Shown: one piece after another, positions 42,034 to 51,137 of the stretch
How the letters are laid out: every line of letters starts with the position of its first letter
How positions within the stretch are numbered: position 1 is the stretch's first letter
DNA from: Fictibacillus aquaticus
Lineage (GTDB): Bacteria; Bacillota; Bacilli; Bacillales; Fictibacillaceae
Length of the DNA stretch: 64,000 nucleotides
Assembly (NCBI RefSeq): GCF_002245695.1
Contig: NZ_NOII01000003.1
Span: 248,001 to 312,000, forward strand
Reading direction: 5' to 3'
Program-made: the position numbers and the translations under genes
Notes under the pieces: model-generated
Told to the model about the DNA's origin: nothing
Databases searched by the model: none
What the model saw: only the letters and a program-made list of their open reading frames with translations

Positions 42034-42870
42034 TCAAAGCCCCGCAAACACCTTCTCATTCCGCTCCCATATCCGCTCCAGATTCGCGGCCATCATGCCG
42101 GACTCTTCCAAAGAAAGGCTCCCGGTAACGAGTTCATCAGAAACCTCGCCGAGCACAACGAGCAGATGCTTCAGCATGTCGACCACCGTAATCTTCACAC
42201 CGGCAAGCTCGCTTAGCGATGCCATCACTTCCGGACGAATCTCAGGATAAACGAATTTCGTCTGCTCACCCTTTAAAGCACGCTTGTAAAACTCACCGAT
42301 CAAAGCAGCACGATCAGATCCGCTGCCGTCACAACACAGATAGATCTGCACAGCGACACCGCCGCGCATGCGCCGCTGCGAGATGCCGGCAAACTTTCGG
42401 CCACCAATGCTCAGGTCATAACTTCCCGGGCAATATGAGCCCGCGATTTCGCGTGCCTCGAACTCAAGTCGATATGGCTTCAGCATCCGCTTAACCAGCT
42501 CGACCATCGTGTCATAGCCTAAATCAATATCAATCTTATTATCTTTTTCTGCAAAAATAAGAGAAATGTTCAGCACGCTCTCATCCAAAACGACAGCGAG
42601 GCCGCCAGAGTTGCGGACGATAACGCGATAGCCCTGCTCATTCAAAAAGGCAATGCCGTCACTCAAATGAGGCAGGCGTGCATCCTGAATGCCGAGCACG
42701 ATCGTATTGTGATGCACCCACGTGCGGGCGGTTGACGGCGCGTCGCCTTTTCCGACAGACGCACACAGCGTATCATCGGTCGCGAAGCTTTGGCGTGCGT
42801 CAAACGCCGGTCCTAAAAACGATTGGTCGATCAGGCGCCAGACATGCTGGCGCAGCAGATCCCCGTTCAT
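42034..42870 (-). CDS. lipL: Octanoyl-[GcvH]:protein N-octanoyltransferase LipL
   Basis: 278 residues. It moves octanoyl groups from GcvH to E2 subunits in lipoate assembly. The lipoate-ligase-like fold shows [18 protein letters not shown], and [32 protein letters not shown] holds the catalytic cysteine (in [10 protein letters not shown]) and lysine region. Length matches B. subtilis YwfL. Its start overlaps the methyltransferase stop by one base (TAATG), so translation is coupled. Confidence 0.93.
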   Translation of the reverse strand: MNGDLLRQHVWRLIDQSFLGPAFDARQSFATDDTLCASVGKGDAPSTARTWVHHNTIVLGIQDARLPHLSDGIAFLNEQGYRVIVRNSGGLAVVLDESVLNISLIFAEKDNKIDIDLGYDTMVELVKRMLKPYRLEFEAREIAGSYCPGSYDLSIGGRKFAGISQRRMRGGVAVQIYLCCDGSGSDRAALIGEFYKRALKGEQTKFVYPEIRPEVMASLSELAGVKITVVDMLKHLLVVLGEVSDELVTGSLSLEESGMMAANLERIWERNEKVFAGL

Positions 42871-43676
42871 TACAGCTTCTCCGCTGTGATGATGAATGTT
42901 TTCGGGATGCCGCGGTCGAATTCTTCCGCGTGTGGCTCTTCAACGAGCTGCTGTATCCAAAGGCCTTGGCTGCCGATCGCTGTAACGATTTCCCCGATCG
43001 TCCATTTACGGAGCGACACTTGGAAAGGTGCGCGTTCCTCGGCGTTCGCGTAGCGCAGCTCAGGCAGAAATTTAGAATAGGCCACTTCTGTTGTTTCCAG
43101 TGACTCATCAAAATAATCACCCGTTACCTTGTGCTTTCGGACTGCCTGGCTTTTACCTTGTGACGAAATCAATTTGGTTGAAACCGGATGAAAGTCCTGC
43201 AGCACAAGTTTTCCGCCCTTTTTCAGCAGCTGTGCCGCAACGGCGAAGAACGGTTTTAAGTCGGTAAAATAGTGCAGGATGCCGAGCTCGGTAAATACTA
43301 GATCGTAATCGCCGGTCAGCTCTGCATCAGGCAGAGCCAGCACATCCTCAACCACGTAACGCAGCGGTACATTTGCGGCATCCGCCAATTCACGTGCATA
43401 TGCAGCGTTTGATTCAGAGATGTCGATGACAGTCGTGTCGGCTCCGAGCAGTGCGAGCGCAACCGCTTTGCTTCCGTGTGAGCCGAGCAGGTTCACGACT
43501 TTTTTTCCTTTTACATCTCCAATATATTGATCAAGGGGCTCAAGCCTTTTCAGCGGATCTTTCGCGATTTTAGCCGCTGCTTTTTCAGGCGTGCCGAAAC
43601 GGTTGCTCCATGCGTTATAAGCGCTTTTGTTCCATGCCTGTCCGTTTGACTCCCTGCGTTCTGTATCCATGTTCAT
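42870..43676 (-). CDS. Class I SAM-dependent methyltransferase
   Basis: 268 residues. The SAM-binding motif I is [30 protein letters not shown] (residues 55-85). [13 protein letters not shown] is motif II/post II, and [15 protein letters not shown] motif III. Substrate unknown. It overlaps lipL by one base; in B. subtilis lipL has different neighbours, so this pairing may be lineage-specific. Confidence 0.85.
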   Translation of the reverse strand: MNMDTERRESNGQAWNKSAYNAWSNRFGTPEKAAAKIAKDPLKRLEPLDQYIGDVKGKKVVNLLGSHGSKAVALALLGADTTVIDISESNAAYARELADAANVPLRYVVEDVLALPDAELTGDYDLVFTELGILHYFTDLKPFFAVAAQLLKKGGKLVLQDFHPVSTKLISSQGKSQAVRKHKVTGDYFDESLETTEVAYSKFLPELRYANAEERAPFQVSLRKWTIGEIVTAIGSQGLWIQQLVEEPHAEEFDRGIPKTFIITAEKL

Positions 43677-43840
43677 TCCTCCAGCTATATAGCGGCGTCC
43701 GTCCTGTATCTTTACAGTATGGACAGCATTTTATTATCAATAATCATTCTATATGATACCATTTTTCAGCCCGAAAAAATTTACAATTCGATGAAGGCGC
43801 GCTATTAAAGGAATGTTGCACGTATGGCGAAAAAAGGTTG

Positions 43841-43869
43841 TTGCCGGGCTGTTACGGCGGGGATACAAT
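43841..43869 (+). promoter_or_regulatory. Sigma-A promoter upstream of ywfO
   Basis: TTGCCG, 17 bp, TACAAT. The start of transcription is expected near 43876, over 200 bases before the ywfO start codon. Confidence 0.55.
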
Positions 43870-43875
43870 AGGGTA

Positions 43876-43957
43876 TATCTTCAGTAATACACATCTGAAA
43901 AAAACAGCGATAGAGAACCTTCTGCAGAGTGCCGGCGAGAAGGGATTTTCTTTTTTT
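43876..43957 (+). ncRNA. Possible short leader or small RNA ended by a hairpin
   Basis: Inferred only from a promoter at 43841 and a hairpin (CCTTCTGC with GCGAGAAGG) followed by T7. It could be an attenuated leader of ywfO or an independent small RNA. No known RNA family matches by eye. Confidence 0.35.
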
Positions 43958-44097
43958 AGCCGAATATTTATCTCCAATATATCTCGCAAATTATATCTCA
44001 CATACATGATTACATGACCAGTTTATAAGAAAAGCGGAAGCGGTACGCATGTTAGAAGCCGCTGCTGCTGGACAAAAAAGGAGTATCCTAGAACCGT

Positions 44098-45381
44098 ATG
44101 GCGAAACCATTAGGGCAGTTACATGAAGAGAAGGTATTTAAAGATCCCGTTCACCGCTATATTCATGTCCGGGACGAATTGATCTGGAAACTGATCGGCA
44201 CACGCGAATTTCAGCGGCTCCGCCGAGTGCGCCAGCTCGGAACGACATATCTGACCTTTCATGGCGCCGAGCACAGCCGGTTCAGCCACTCACTCGGTGT
44301 TTATGAGATTACAAGAAGGATCATGGATATTTTTCATGGCCGTGATCAATGGGATGACAGCGAGCGCCTGCTCGTCCTGAGCGCCGCGCTTCTTCACGAT
44401 GTGGGGCATGGTCCGTTCTCCCACTCGTTTGAAAAAGTGTTCGGGGTGGATCACGAAGAGTTCAGCCGCGATATCATCACAGGGGACACCGAAGTGAACA
44501 GCATACTCCGGCTTATGGGGGACGATTTTCCTCATAAAGTGGCAGACGTGATCGCGAAAACGTATCCGAACAAGCTGGTTGTCAGCCTTATTTCGAGCCA
44601 GATTGACGCCGACAGGATGGATTACCTGCTTCGCGATGCTTACTTTACAGGCGTCAGCTACGGCAATTTCGATATCGAGCGGATATTGCGCGTGATGCGT
44701 CCGACCGAGGACGGCGTGGTCATCAAATCAAGCGGCATGCATGCTGTAGAAGATTACATAATGAGCCGATATCAGATGTACTGGCAAGTATATTTCCATC
44801 CGGTGACCCGCAGCGCAGAGGTTATCTTGAGCCGGATCCTTCACCGCGCCAAGGAGCTTTACGAGGATGGGTACGTGTTCCGTGAAAGTCTTACTCACTT
44901 TGAATCTCTTTTTAAAGGAAACATCTCGCTTGAGGATTATATCCGCCTTGATGAAGGTGTCATGCAGCATTATTTTCTTCTTTGGCAGGATGAGAGAGAT
45001 GAGATCTTGAGTGACCTGTGCCGCCGTTTTATGAACCGGAAGCTGTTTAAGTACGTAGATATGGTGTCGATCAGCGACATACATGAGTTGTACAAGCTGT
45101 TTGAAGAGGCCGGGCTGAACCCGAAATATTATTTGATCATGGATTCATCATCTGATCTGCCGTACGATTTTTACCGGCCGGGTGAAAAAGAAGAGCGGCT
45201 GCCGATCAATCTGCTGAAGCCGAACGGGGAGATCCGCGAGCTTTCGCGCGAGTCGGATGTTGTAGAGGCGATTTCCGGCAAACGCAGAACCGATCATAAG
45301 CTGTATTTTCCATCCGAGCTGATCGAAGCGATGGATGATGAAAACGTAAAACAAAAGATAAAAAATATACTTTATAAATAG
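44098..45381 (+). CDS. ywfO: HD-domain phosphohydrolase YwfO
   Basis: 427 residues. The HD metal site is visible as HSLGVYEITRR (H), ALLHDVGHGPFSHSFE (HD) and SSQIDADRMDYLLRDA (D). These, with FHGAEHSRFSHSLGV, are the dGTPase-like HD family. B. subtilis YwfO has the same length and position. It likely hydrolyses (d)NTPs. It is followed 28 bases later by ywgA on the same strand. Confidence 0.92.
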   Translation: MAKPLGQLHEEKVFKDPVHRYIHVRDELIWKLIGTREFQRLRRVRQLGTTYLTFHGAEHSRFSHSLGVYEITRRIMDIFHGRDQWDDSERLLVLSAALLHDVGHGPFSHSFEKVFGVDHEEFSRDIITGDTEVNSILRLMGDDFPHKVADVIAKTYPNKLVVSLISSQIDADRMDYLLRDAYFTGVSYGNFDIERILRVMRPTEDGVVIKSSGMHAVEDYIMSRYQMYWQVYFHPVTRSAEVILSRILHRAKELYEDGYVFRESLTHFESLFKGNISLEDYIRLDEGVMQHYFLLWQDERDEILSDLCRRFMNRKLFKYVDMVSISDIHELYKLFEEAGLNPKYYLIMDSSSDLPYDFYRPGEKEERLPINLLKPNGEIRELSRESDVVEAISGKRRTDHKLYFPSELIEAMDDENVKQKIKNILYK

Positions 45382-45409
45382 AACGAACCGTGTTAGGGGG
45401 AAAAGGATA

Positions 45410-45913
45410 ATGTTTGATGATCATTTAAAGATCATGACAATGCTGAAGGAAGCAGGCGAGGTTGTTGGACGGAAAAAGCTTCAGAAAATGGTGTTTATCG
45501 CCAAAAAGCTGAGCTTTCCGTTTCAGGAGAAATACCAGTTTCATTTTTACGGCCCTTATTCAGAAGAGCTGACACTGCGTATCGAGGAACTGTGCAACCT
45601 TGGCTTCCTTCAAGAGGAAAAGGAAAAGGTAAGCGGCTATTCGCAATACCGCTACATGCTGAATGAAGAGGGCGACAAGATGGCGTCTTCGTTCGGGAAA
45701 GAAATCCCAGGGCTCGGCCAGTGTGTCCGGTCGATGAACGAACAGCCTTCGCGTTTCCTCGAGCTCGTTTCGACGATCATGTATTTTGATAAGCTCACAA
45801 AAGAGCAGGTGATCGAGAAAGTCCATATCGTCAAGGCGAAGCTGAAATACAGCGATGAAGAGATCCAGGAAGCTTTCAGCTATATTGAATCTCTTATGCA
45901 GATGAAAAACTAA
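45410..45913 (+). CDS. ywgA: YwgA family protein
   Basis: 167 residues; GGGGGGAAAAGG upstream. The sequence KIMTMLKEAGEVVGRKKLQKMVFIAKKLSFPFQEKYQFHFYGPYSEEL matches YwgA, a Bacillus protein next to ywfO; the fold looks like a winged-helix or DUF4065-like (toxin-antitoxin/proteolysis adaptor) relative. Function unknown. Co-transcribed with ywfO and closed by a strong terminator. Confidence 0.88.
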   Translation: MFDDHLKIMTMLKEAGEVVGRKKLQKMVFIAKKLSFPFQEKYQFHFYGPYSEELTLRIEELCNLGFLQEEKEKVSGYSQYRYMLNEEGDKMASSFGKEIPGLGQCVRSMNEQPSRFLELVSTIMYFDKLTKEQVIEKVHIVKAKLKYSDEEIQEAFSYIESLMQMKN

Positions 45914-45920
45914 ACAACAA

Positions 45921-45950
45921 AGAGGGTGCCCGCACGCAGGGGCACCCTCT
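45921..45950. terminator. Terminator between ywgA and a convergent gene
   Basis: AGAGGGTGCC/GGCACCCTCT perfect 10-bp stem, then TTCTATT. Confidence 0.8.
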
Positions 45951-45955
45951 TTCTA

Positions 45956-46165
45956 TTACCAGCGGAATTTAATAGAGTGTCCGCCTTGGTAGATTCCATA
46001 AAAATAAATAATGATTAAAAAGGCACACACAGGAACGATTAGTGCGGCCAGGGTGGTGATGAAACCGAGCCGCACGCTGCGGTTGTACACTTTATTAGCG
46101 ATATAGCCAATCACGAATCCAAGCATCATCATGCTTGTAACGAAAATCGCGACCCATAGGTTCAT
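45956..46165 (-). CDS. Small two-helix membrane protein
   Basis: 69 residues from the ATG at 46165; GGAGGGG lies ten bases upstream, and longer in-frame starts lack a site. Helices at about 3-23 and 34-58 (LGFITTLAALIVPVCAFLIIIYFYG). Conserved family not recognised. Divergent from the lipoprotein gene at 46310. Confidence 0.65.
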   Translation of the reverse strand: MNLWVAIFVTSMMMLGFVIGYIANKVYNRSVRLGFITTLAALIVPVCAFLIIIYFYGIYQGGHSIKFRW

Positions 46166-46309
46166 ATGCACACACCCCTCCTTGTTCACAGCATCTCCAT
46201 CACAAACAATCTTTAAACCGTTTTTACAGTGGTGAAACACTTCTGTCGCCTATCTCGTCTATTATGAAAATACTTCAACTATTGAATTTTCAGAAGGGAG
46301 ATGAGTTTC

Positions 46310-46732
46310 ATGAAGAGAGCTGGAATACTTTTAGCTGCGGTTATGTTCATGTTAGCCGGCTGCGGGACGAGTACAGGTAAGGAAGAGAACTCAGCAGACG
46401 GGGGAAAAGCATACTTTCCTGTCGTGAAGGATCAAGGTGTGGAGATGAAGCTTGAGGATGGCGGGAGCGGCAAGTCGCAGCTCGTCATCACAAACAATAC
46501 GAAAGAACAGCTGACAACAGGAATGCATTATAAACTGGAAAAGAAGACAGAGGGCGGCTGGGAACTCGTGAACAGCGATATGGCGTTCACAGAGCAGGCG
46601 GTCATTGTAGAACCAGGAAAATCGTTTGAACAGGAAATCGAGCTGAATAAGGAAGACGGCGAGCACAGGATCAGCAAGCAGGTGTTCAGCGGAAATGGGA
46701 ACAAGAAAGAGCTTGTGCTGAATCTAAAATAA
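46310..46732 (+). CDS. Lipoprotein with bacterial Ig-like domain
   Basis: 140 residues from the ATG at 46310 (GAAGGGAGA upstream). Lipobox MLAGC (Cys 18). The rest forms an Ig-like sandwich: QLVITNNTKEQLTTGMHYKLEKK...WELVNSDMAFTEQAVIVEPGKSFEQEIELNK...HRISKQVFSG, the pattern of the Big_14 extracellular domain. Role unknown. Single gene with terminator. Confidence 0.78.
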   Translation: MKRAGILLAAVMFMLAGCGTSTGKEENSADGGKAYFPVVKDQGVEMKLEDGGSGKSQLVITNNTKEQLTTGMHYKLEKKTEGGWELVNSDMAFTEQAVIVEPGKSFEQEIELNKEDGEHRISKQVFSGNGNKKELVLNLK

Positions 46733-46747
46733 TAAGAGGACGCTGAA

Positions 46748-46779
46748 AACCAGGAGGAAGAATTATCCTGGTTTTTTTT
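46748..46779 (+). terminator. Intrinsic terminator
   Basis: AACCAGGA/TCCTGGTT, then T8. Confidence 0.85.
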
Positions 46780-46847
46780 GCGTGTGTTTACTGTTTAAAC
46801 GATTGCTGCCGCTCTCATAAAAAGTTGCAGGACAAAAATTATATCAG

Positions 46848-46877
46848 TTGACTTTCATACTAATTTCCAAATATTAT
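46848..46877 (+). promoter_or_regulatory. Sigma-A promoter of the orphan permease pair
   Basis: TTGACT, 18 bp, TATTAT, about 70 bases before the ATG of the first permease. Confidence 0.6.
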
Positions 46878-46943
46878 AAAAATTACAAATGTGTTACCAA
46901 AGTATGACTTATTATTACTTTTGGTATGAAAGGCGGGTAAAAG

Positions 46944-47804
46944 ATGCAGCGTGCGGTAATTGAAGGATTTCAAAGCTTACTCAAACTGGCACTTGCAGTA
47001 TTTGGAATCATTTGTTTAGGCTCGTTGCCTGGATTGTTTAATCATCTGACTGTGAATGTTCCGCAATACATACAAACGATTCAGGATGTGGCTGCGAAAT
47101 TAGCTCATCCTGCAAGCATCACATATTCAACGACCGTACGTCCGCTTTTCCCTGAAATTTTCATCCGCTTTAAGGAGTCATTGATTATCTTCAGCTGCTC
47201 ATTGTTTTTTTCAATTACGCTGGCGATTATTGTGGTGTATTATTTGATTCGTTTAAGTGAACGCCGTCTTAATCAAGTGAGGCAGCTGATCGCGTTTTTT
47301 GAATCCATACCGGATATACTGATCATTCTAGGATTGCAGCTTTTTGTTGTCTGGCTGTTCCAAGTGACGGGCGTGCTGTTTGTCAAAGTGGCAGGTATCG
47401 GTGACAACACAGTGAGGGCGCTGCCAATGATCGCGCTGAGCATTCCGACGACCCTTATGTTTATTAAGCTTCTGCTCGTGCGATTTGAAGAAGAATTTCG
47501 CCGGGACTATGTCCTTTTAGCAGAAGCAAAAGGCTTAAGCCGGGTGGCCGTTTTTTACCGCCACGTGTTCATCAATGTGCTGTTCAGCTTGTTCTTTTTT
47601 ACGAAAACGACAATCTGGTTCATGCTGTCTAACCTCTACATCATCGAGTACTTTTTCAACTCGCTGGGCATTTTCCTTTTTGTAAAAGAAAATCCTACAA
47701 GTGAAATCTTTGTTGTCAGCTTGCTGCTGATTTATATTCCGGTATTTCTCTTTATCCAGGCTTTCCAGCTATTTGCACCTGATGCATTGAAAGAGAGGAC
47801 TTGA
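46944..47804 (+). CDS. Opp/Dpp-type ABC permease (OppB-like), orphan
   Basis: 286 residues, AAAGGCGGG before the ATG. Six TM helices. The inner-membrane coupling (EAA) loop is DYVLLAEAKGLSRVAVFYRHVFINVLFSLF, with the E-A-x-x-x-G pattern. The protein lacks an adjacent solute-binding protein and ATPase. It is followed after one base by the second permease gene. Substrate unknown; peptide or nickel transport is typical. Confidence 0.82.
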   Translation: MQRAVIEGFQSLLKLALAVFGIICLGSLPGLFNHLTVNVPQYIQTIQDVAAKLAHPASITYSTTVRPLFPEIFIRFKESLIIFSCSLFFSITLAIIVVYYLIRLSERRLNQVRQLIAFFESIPDILIILGLQLFVVWLFQVTGVLFVKVAGIGDNTVRALPMIALSIPTTLMFIKLLLVRFEEEFRRDYVLLAEAKGLSRVAVFYRHVFINVLFSLFFFTKTTIWFMLSNLYIIEYFFNSLGIFLFVKENPTSEIFVVSLLLIYIPVFLFIQAFQLFAPDALKERT

Positions 47805-47805
47805 T

Positions 47806-48831
47806 ATGTGGCGTTTTCTGATACGAGATAAAAAGTTTATTATAGGTCTGCTTTTTTTGGTCACCCTGGTCGCCTTAAGTATCGGGAACACCATTTTTAA
47901 TGACGGGGAAATCCGGAAGGTTATTCTCAGTTATGATGAAGATGGAATGGTTCAAGTACCGCCTTATCCGCCTTTTTCAGATTTCATTCTCGGTTCTGAC
48001 CAAAACGGAAGAGATCTTCTTCATGTCGTTATAGAAGGAGCAAAATGGACAATCGGTGCGACTGTTGTGATTGCATTAGCGCGAATAGTATTCGGGCTTA
48101 TATTCGCGATGATTATTAGTTTTTTCGTTAAAAAAGGGTACGATTATCTAGAATCATGGTTTGACAGCTTCAGTATTCTCCCAATGACAATGATTGCGTA
48201 TTTTTTACTGGCGAACGTACTTGTTTTCGATAGCGGAGATACTTCCGCACCATCTTTTTCTGTGAGATTAAGCTTCGAGATTTTGATTTTGACGATATTG
48301 GCAGTACCGACGGTTTCTTTTTACATCGCGAATGAAACAAAGCGTTTGCTGCGGGAGGAATATGTTCAAACATCTCGCATGCTTGGCGGGAACACCAAAC
48401 ATGTAATCATCAAACATATCATTCCACAGCTGTTTCCAGTGCTGATCATCGTGTTCATGCAGCAGTTTGTGCAGACCCTCATTCTTCTCGCTCACTTAGG
48501 CGTCCTTAAATTGTTTTTAGGAGGAACGGTCGTCTTTACCGATTTAAACGGAAAAGAATTTTACACCGCATCTCATGAATGGTCTGGCATGCTTGGTTTA
48601 TATTATCAGCAGCTTATGGCATATCCATGGATCCCGTTTGTACCGATGCTTTTCTTTGCACTGACAATCATTGCAGGCAACTTTATCCTCAGTGGAATTC
48701 AAAAAGCGTATGAAGGTATTAGAAAACCTGTTTCGAAGGTGAAAAAGAAAATACCTGCATTGGATGACATGCCGGCTGCAAAAAAAGATTCATTTGTGTT
48801 TGTAGAACGGAAGGACTCGATGAGTATATAA
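47806..48831 (+). CDS. Opp/Dpp-type ABC permease (OppC-like), orphan
   Basis: 341 residues. The N-terminal OppC domain contains ILGSDQNGRDLLHVVIEGAKWTIGATVVIALARIVFG, the hallmark of OppC/DppC (G-T-D-x-x-G-R-D). The coupling loop is EEYVQTSRMLGGNTKHVIIKHIIPQLFPVLI. Six TM helices; the last 35 residues are a lysine-rich tail. Must pair with a substrate-binding protein and ATPase encoded elsewhere. Confidence 0.85.
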   Translation: MWRFLIRDKKFIIGLLFLVTLVALSIGNTIFNDGEIRKVILSYDEDGMVQVPPYPPFSDFILGSDQNGRDLLHVVIEGAKWTIGATVVIALARIVFGLIFAMIISFFVKKGYDYLESWFDSFSILPMTMIAYFLLANVLVFDSGDTSAPSFSVRLSFEILILTILAVPTVSFYIANETKRLLREEYVQTSRMLGGNTKHVIIKHIIPQLFPVLIIVFMQQFVQTLILLAHLGVLKLFLGGTVVFTDLNGKEFYTASHEWSGMLGLYYQQLMAYPWIPFVPMLFFALTIIAGNFILSGIQKAYEGIRKPVSKVKKKIPALDDMPAAKKDSFVFVERKDSMSI

Positions 48832-48835
48832 AGAA

Positions 48836-48863
48836 AAAGCCAAGGCTCAAAGGCCTTGGCTTT
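48836..48863. terminator. Bidirectional terminator
   Basis: AAAGCCAAGGC/GCCTTGGCTTT perfect 11-bp stem between convergent genes. Confidence 0.85.
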
Positions 48864-48868
48864 CCGTA

Positions 48869-50185
48869 TTAGTGCGGTAAAAATGCCAGCTGGTAAAAGA
48901 ACAGCACAGCGAACAAGTAGACGAGGAACGGTACCTCGCGCCATTTTCCGCGTACGACTTTAAGCAGCGGGTAGGAGATGAATCCTAGTGCGATTCCTGT
49001 GGCAATGCTCGATGTGAGCGGCATGCTTAAGATAATCAGGAACGCAGGGAATGCTTCGTCAAACTCGTCCCATTTAATTTTTCCAAGCGAGCTGAGCATG
49101 AAGCTTCCGACGATGATCAATGTTGGCGCTGTGATGGCTGCGATGCCTGAGATCGCGCCGACAAGAGGTGCGAAGAATGCAGCAGCGATAAACAGAACCG
49201 CGACAACGACTGATGTTAAGCCTGAACGGCCGCCAGCGGCAACGCCTGAAGATGACTCGATGTATGCACTTGTCGGGCTCGTTCCAAGAGCGGCACCGAC
49301 TGTTGTCGCAACAGAATCAGCAAGAAGCGCTTCACGCGCACGCGGCATCTTGTTGTTTTTCATCAAGCCGGCTTGTTCAGCGACGCCGACCATCGTTCCC
49401 GTCGTATCAAAGATAGTGACGAGAAGGAAGGAGAAGACAACCGCATACAAGCCATATTGAAATACATCTGATATAGCTGTGAGCGGGCTGCCGAAAATGA
49501 ACAGCTGATCTGGCATGTTAGGCATTGCCATAATCTTTTCTTTAAACTTCAGCTGACCTGTCGCGTAGGCGATGATACCTGTCGCGATCATACCGAAGAA
49601 CAAGGCGCCGTTCACGTTAAGCGCGATAAGCACGAGCGTGATGGCAAGACCGGCAAGAGCGAGCATGACGCTTGGAGAATGAAGGTCACCTAGTGCGACG
49701 AGATTCTCTTTGTGTGCTGTGATGATGCCAGTAAGTCTCATTCCGATAAAAGCGATAAACAGACCGATACCTGCTGTGATGCCGTGTTTTAAGTTAGAAG
49801 GAATCGCTTCGATCAATTTTGAACGGAAAGGTGTTAATGATAATAAAATAAAGATAAGGCCGGCAACGAAAACCGCGCCAAAAGCTACTTGATACGAAAT
49901 GTTAGTGTGTGTGCCGACAACCGAGAACGCAAAATAAGCGTTCAGCCCCATTCCGGGAGCGATAGCGATCGGATAGTTGGCGAAGAGCGCCATCCAAAGC
50001 GTTCCTACAACGGTCGCAATGATCGTTGCTATAAAAACAGTATCAAACGGAACTCCCGCAGAGTGAAGGATGATCGGGTTGACGATAACAATGTAGACCA
50101 TCGTCAAGAATGTGGTGATCCCGGCAAGTACTTCAGTTTTAACAGTTGTTCCAAGTTCTTTTAATTTAAAAAAGGATGATAGCAT
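48869..50185 (-). CDS. pbuG: NCS2-family hypoxanthine/guanine permease
   Basis: 438 residues, about 12-14 TM segments, GGAGGT before the ATG. NCS2/AzgA marks: FKLKELGTTVKTEVLAGITTFLTMVYIVIVNP, the N-terminal signature, ANYPIAIAPGMGLNAYFAFSVV, DTTGTMVGVAEQAG and LGTSPTSAYIESSSGVAAGGRSGLTSV. It imports hypoxanthine, guanine or adenine with protons. A paired PurR box overlaps the promoter. There is no purine riboswitch between promoter and start, unlike B. subtilis pbuG. It could equally be the pbuO orthologue. Confidence 0.9.
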   Translation of the reverse strand: MLSSFFKLKELGTTVKTEVLAGITTFLTMVYIVIVNPIILHSAGVPFDTVFIATIIATVVGTLWMALFANYPIAIAPGMGLNAYFAFSVVGTHTNISYQVAFGAVFVAGLIFILLSLTPFRSKLIEAIPSNLKHGITAGIGLFIAFIGMRLTGIITAHKENLVALGDLHSPSVMLALAGLAITLVLIALNVNGALFFGMIATGIIAYATGQLKFKEKIMAMPNMPDQLFIFGSPLTAISDVFQYGLYAVVFSFLLVTIFDTTGTMVGVAEQAGLMKNNKMPRAREALLADSVATTVGAALGTSPTSAYIESSSGVAAGGRSGLTSVVVAVLFIAAAFFAPLVGAISGIAAITAPTLIIVGSFMLSSLGKIKWDEFDEAFPAFLIILSMPLTSSIATGIALGFISYPLLKVVRGKWREVPFLVYLFAVLFFYQLAFLPH

Positions 50186-50199
50186 GCGTTACCTCCAAA

Positions 50200-50244
50200 A
50201 TACGAACATTATTTACATACAAATTATATATTATTCGTTTTTAA
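50200..50244 (-). promoter_or_regulatory. PurR operator (two PurBoxes) of the purine permease
   Basis: Box 1 on the plus strand AAATACGAACATT (50200-50212) matches AWWWCCGAACWWT at 12 of 13. Box 2 on the minus strand AAAAACGAATAAT (50232-50244) matches at 11 of 13. They are inverted with 19 bp between, as in the pur regulon. TTGATT-N17-TAATAT lies across box 2 on the minus strand. Confidence 0.75.
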
Positions 50245-50371
50245 GGTGCGAATCAACCCTTTTTTAGGATTTAACCATACGGAAAACCGTATTGATGCGG
50301 CAGATGACTGTAATAGAAGCGTGCCTGTGTGGTACAATAATGTCAGTAACGACGGAGACGGGGGCTTGGAA

Positions 50372-50899
50372 ATGAAGGACTTTTTTGAGAAAAAAAATGA
50401 TGGTGCGAAAAAAGGCAGCGGCTTTACGATTTTGAGCGGAGATTCAACTGGCGGTCACGGAGGTTTCGGCATTGGTGCACTAAGTCTGGACAACGTGACG
50501 CCGGTCATCGTTGACACAGAAGACAGCGTAGCATATGTAGATATGGGCGCACTTCATGCGAGAAGTGAAGTGGAGAAGCGGATTAAATTTACACCGGACC
50601 GCAGCAACACACCAAACCCGAGGCTGTACTGGCTCGTATGGGTGACGATCAACCGCAGCGAACAAGGACCGTATTATTACGGAGTGACAGCTTGCGAGAT
50701 GCAGATCGATTCAGAGGCGCGCAGAGGGTACAAGAGCTTGCCGGAGCATGTAAACCGCATGGATAAATCGATGAAAGGGCATGTGATCATCGAAGACATG
50801 GATGAAAAATCACGCCGTCTGCTAGGTAATTTCCTGCGCGATCATGATGAAGCCATGTTCGAACGCTCATCAGACACTGTCAAAGCAATGGTGGAATAA
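50372..50899 (+). CDS. ywhD: YwhD family protein
   Basis: 175 residues from the ATG at 50372 (GACGGGGGC upstream; longer in-frame starts lack a site). MKDFFEKKNDGAKKGSGFTILSGDSTGGHGGFGIGALSLDNVTPVIVD matches YwhD, next to pbpG in B. subtilis. Function unknown. Its terminator is followed by a palindromic GGGGTACGGTACC element. Confidence 0.92.
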   Translation: MKDFFEKKNDGAKKGSGFTILSGDSTGGHGGFGIGALSLDNVTPVIVDTEDSVAYVDMGALHARSEVEKRIKFTPDRSNTPNPRLYWLVWVTINRSEQGPYYYGVTACEMQIDSEARRGYKSLPEHVNRMDKSMKGHVIIEDMDEKSRRLLGNFLRDHDEAMFERSSDTVKAMVE

Positions 50900-51009
50900 T
50901 ATTGGAAAAGTTATGAACCTTTTTTGAACTTTGTCGAAAAAAGCTTGTAGCAAGAAAGCCTTTCCATTAAAATAAATCTAGCATTGTACACACATTGCTA
51001 GGACAAAAA

Positions 51010-51050
51010 AATGCCCGGGACCGCTTCTGCGGATCCGGGCATTTTTTTTT
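51010..51050 (+). terminator. Terminator of ywhD
   Basis: AATGCCCGGG/TCCGGGCATT plus inner CCGC/GCGG, then T9. Confidence 0.88.
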
Positions 51051-51060
51051 GTTCAGGCTG

Positions 51061-51127
51061 GGGGTACGGTACCATCAGCCGAAATTCGGCGGTACGGCTT
51101 TGTTTTGTGTTGATGGTACCGTACCCC
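51061..51127. repeat. GGGGTACGGTACC palindromic element, 17-bp arms
   Basis: Perfect arms GGGGTACGGTACCATCA (51061) and its complement (51111) with a 33-bp spacer containing a small GCCGAA/TTCGGC hairpin. It lies 11 bases after the ywhD terminator T-run and just before the pbpG stop. Confidence 0.87.
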
Positions 51128-51137
51128 AAAAGCCATG

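Larger units (their letters stand above)
43677..44097. other. Intergenic leader region upstream of ywfO
   Basis: 421 bp between divergent genes. It contains a good sigma-A promoter (43841-43869), a hairpin with T7 (43918-43957) that would end an ~80-nt RNA, and a 15-codon open frame (43824-43871) that overlaps the promoter and is probably not translated. Nothing else is recognised. Confidence 0.5.

Noticed and set aside
43740-43775. Fur box upstream of the methyltransferase
   Set aside because: Only about half of the 7-1-7 consensus positions match in AT-rich sequence.
43824-43871. 15-codon leader peptide (MAKKGCCRAVTAGIQ)
   Set aside because: It overlaps the promoter at 43841-43869 and has a poorly spaced ribosome site, so it is unlikely to be transcribed as a leader.
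48930-48945. Further GGGGTACGGTACC repeat in the purine permease gene
   Set aside because: Only AACGGTACCTC is present; the diagnostic GGGGTAC half is missing.
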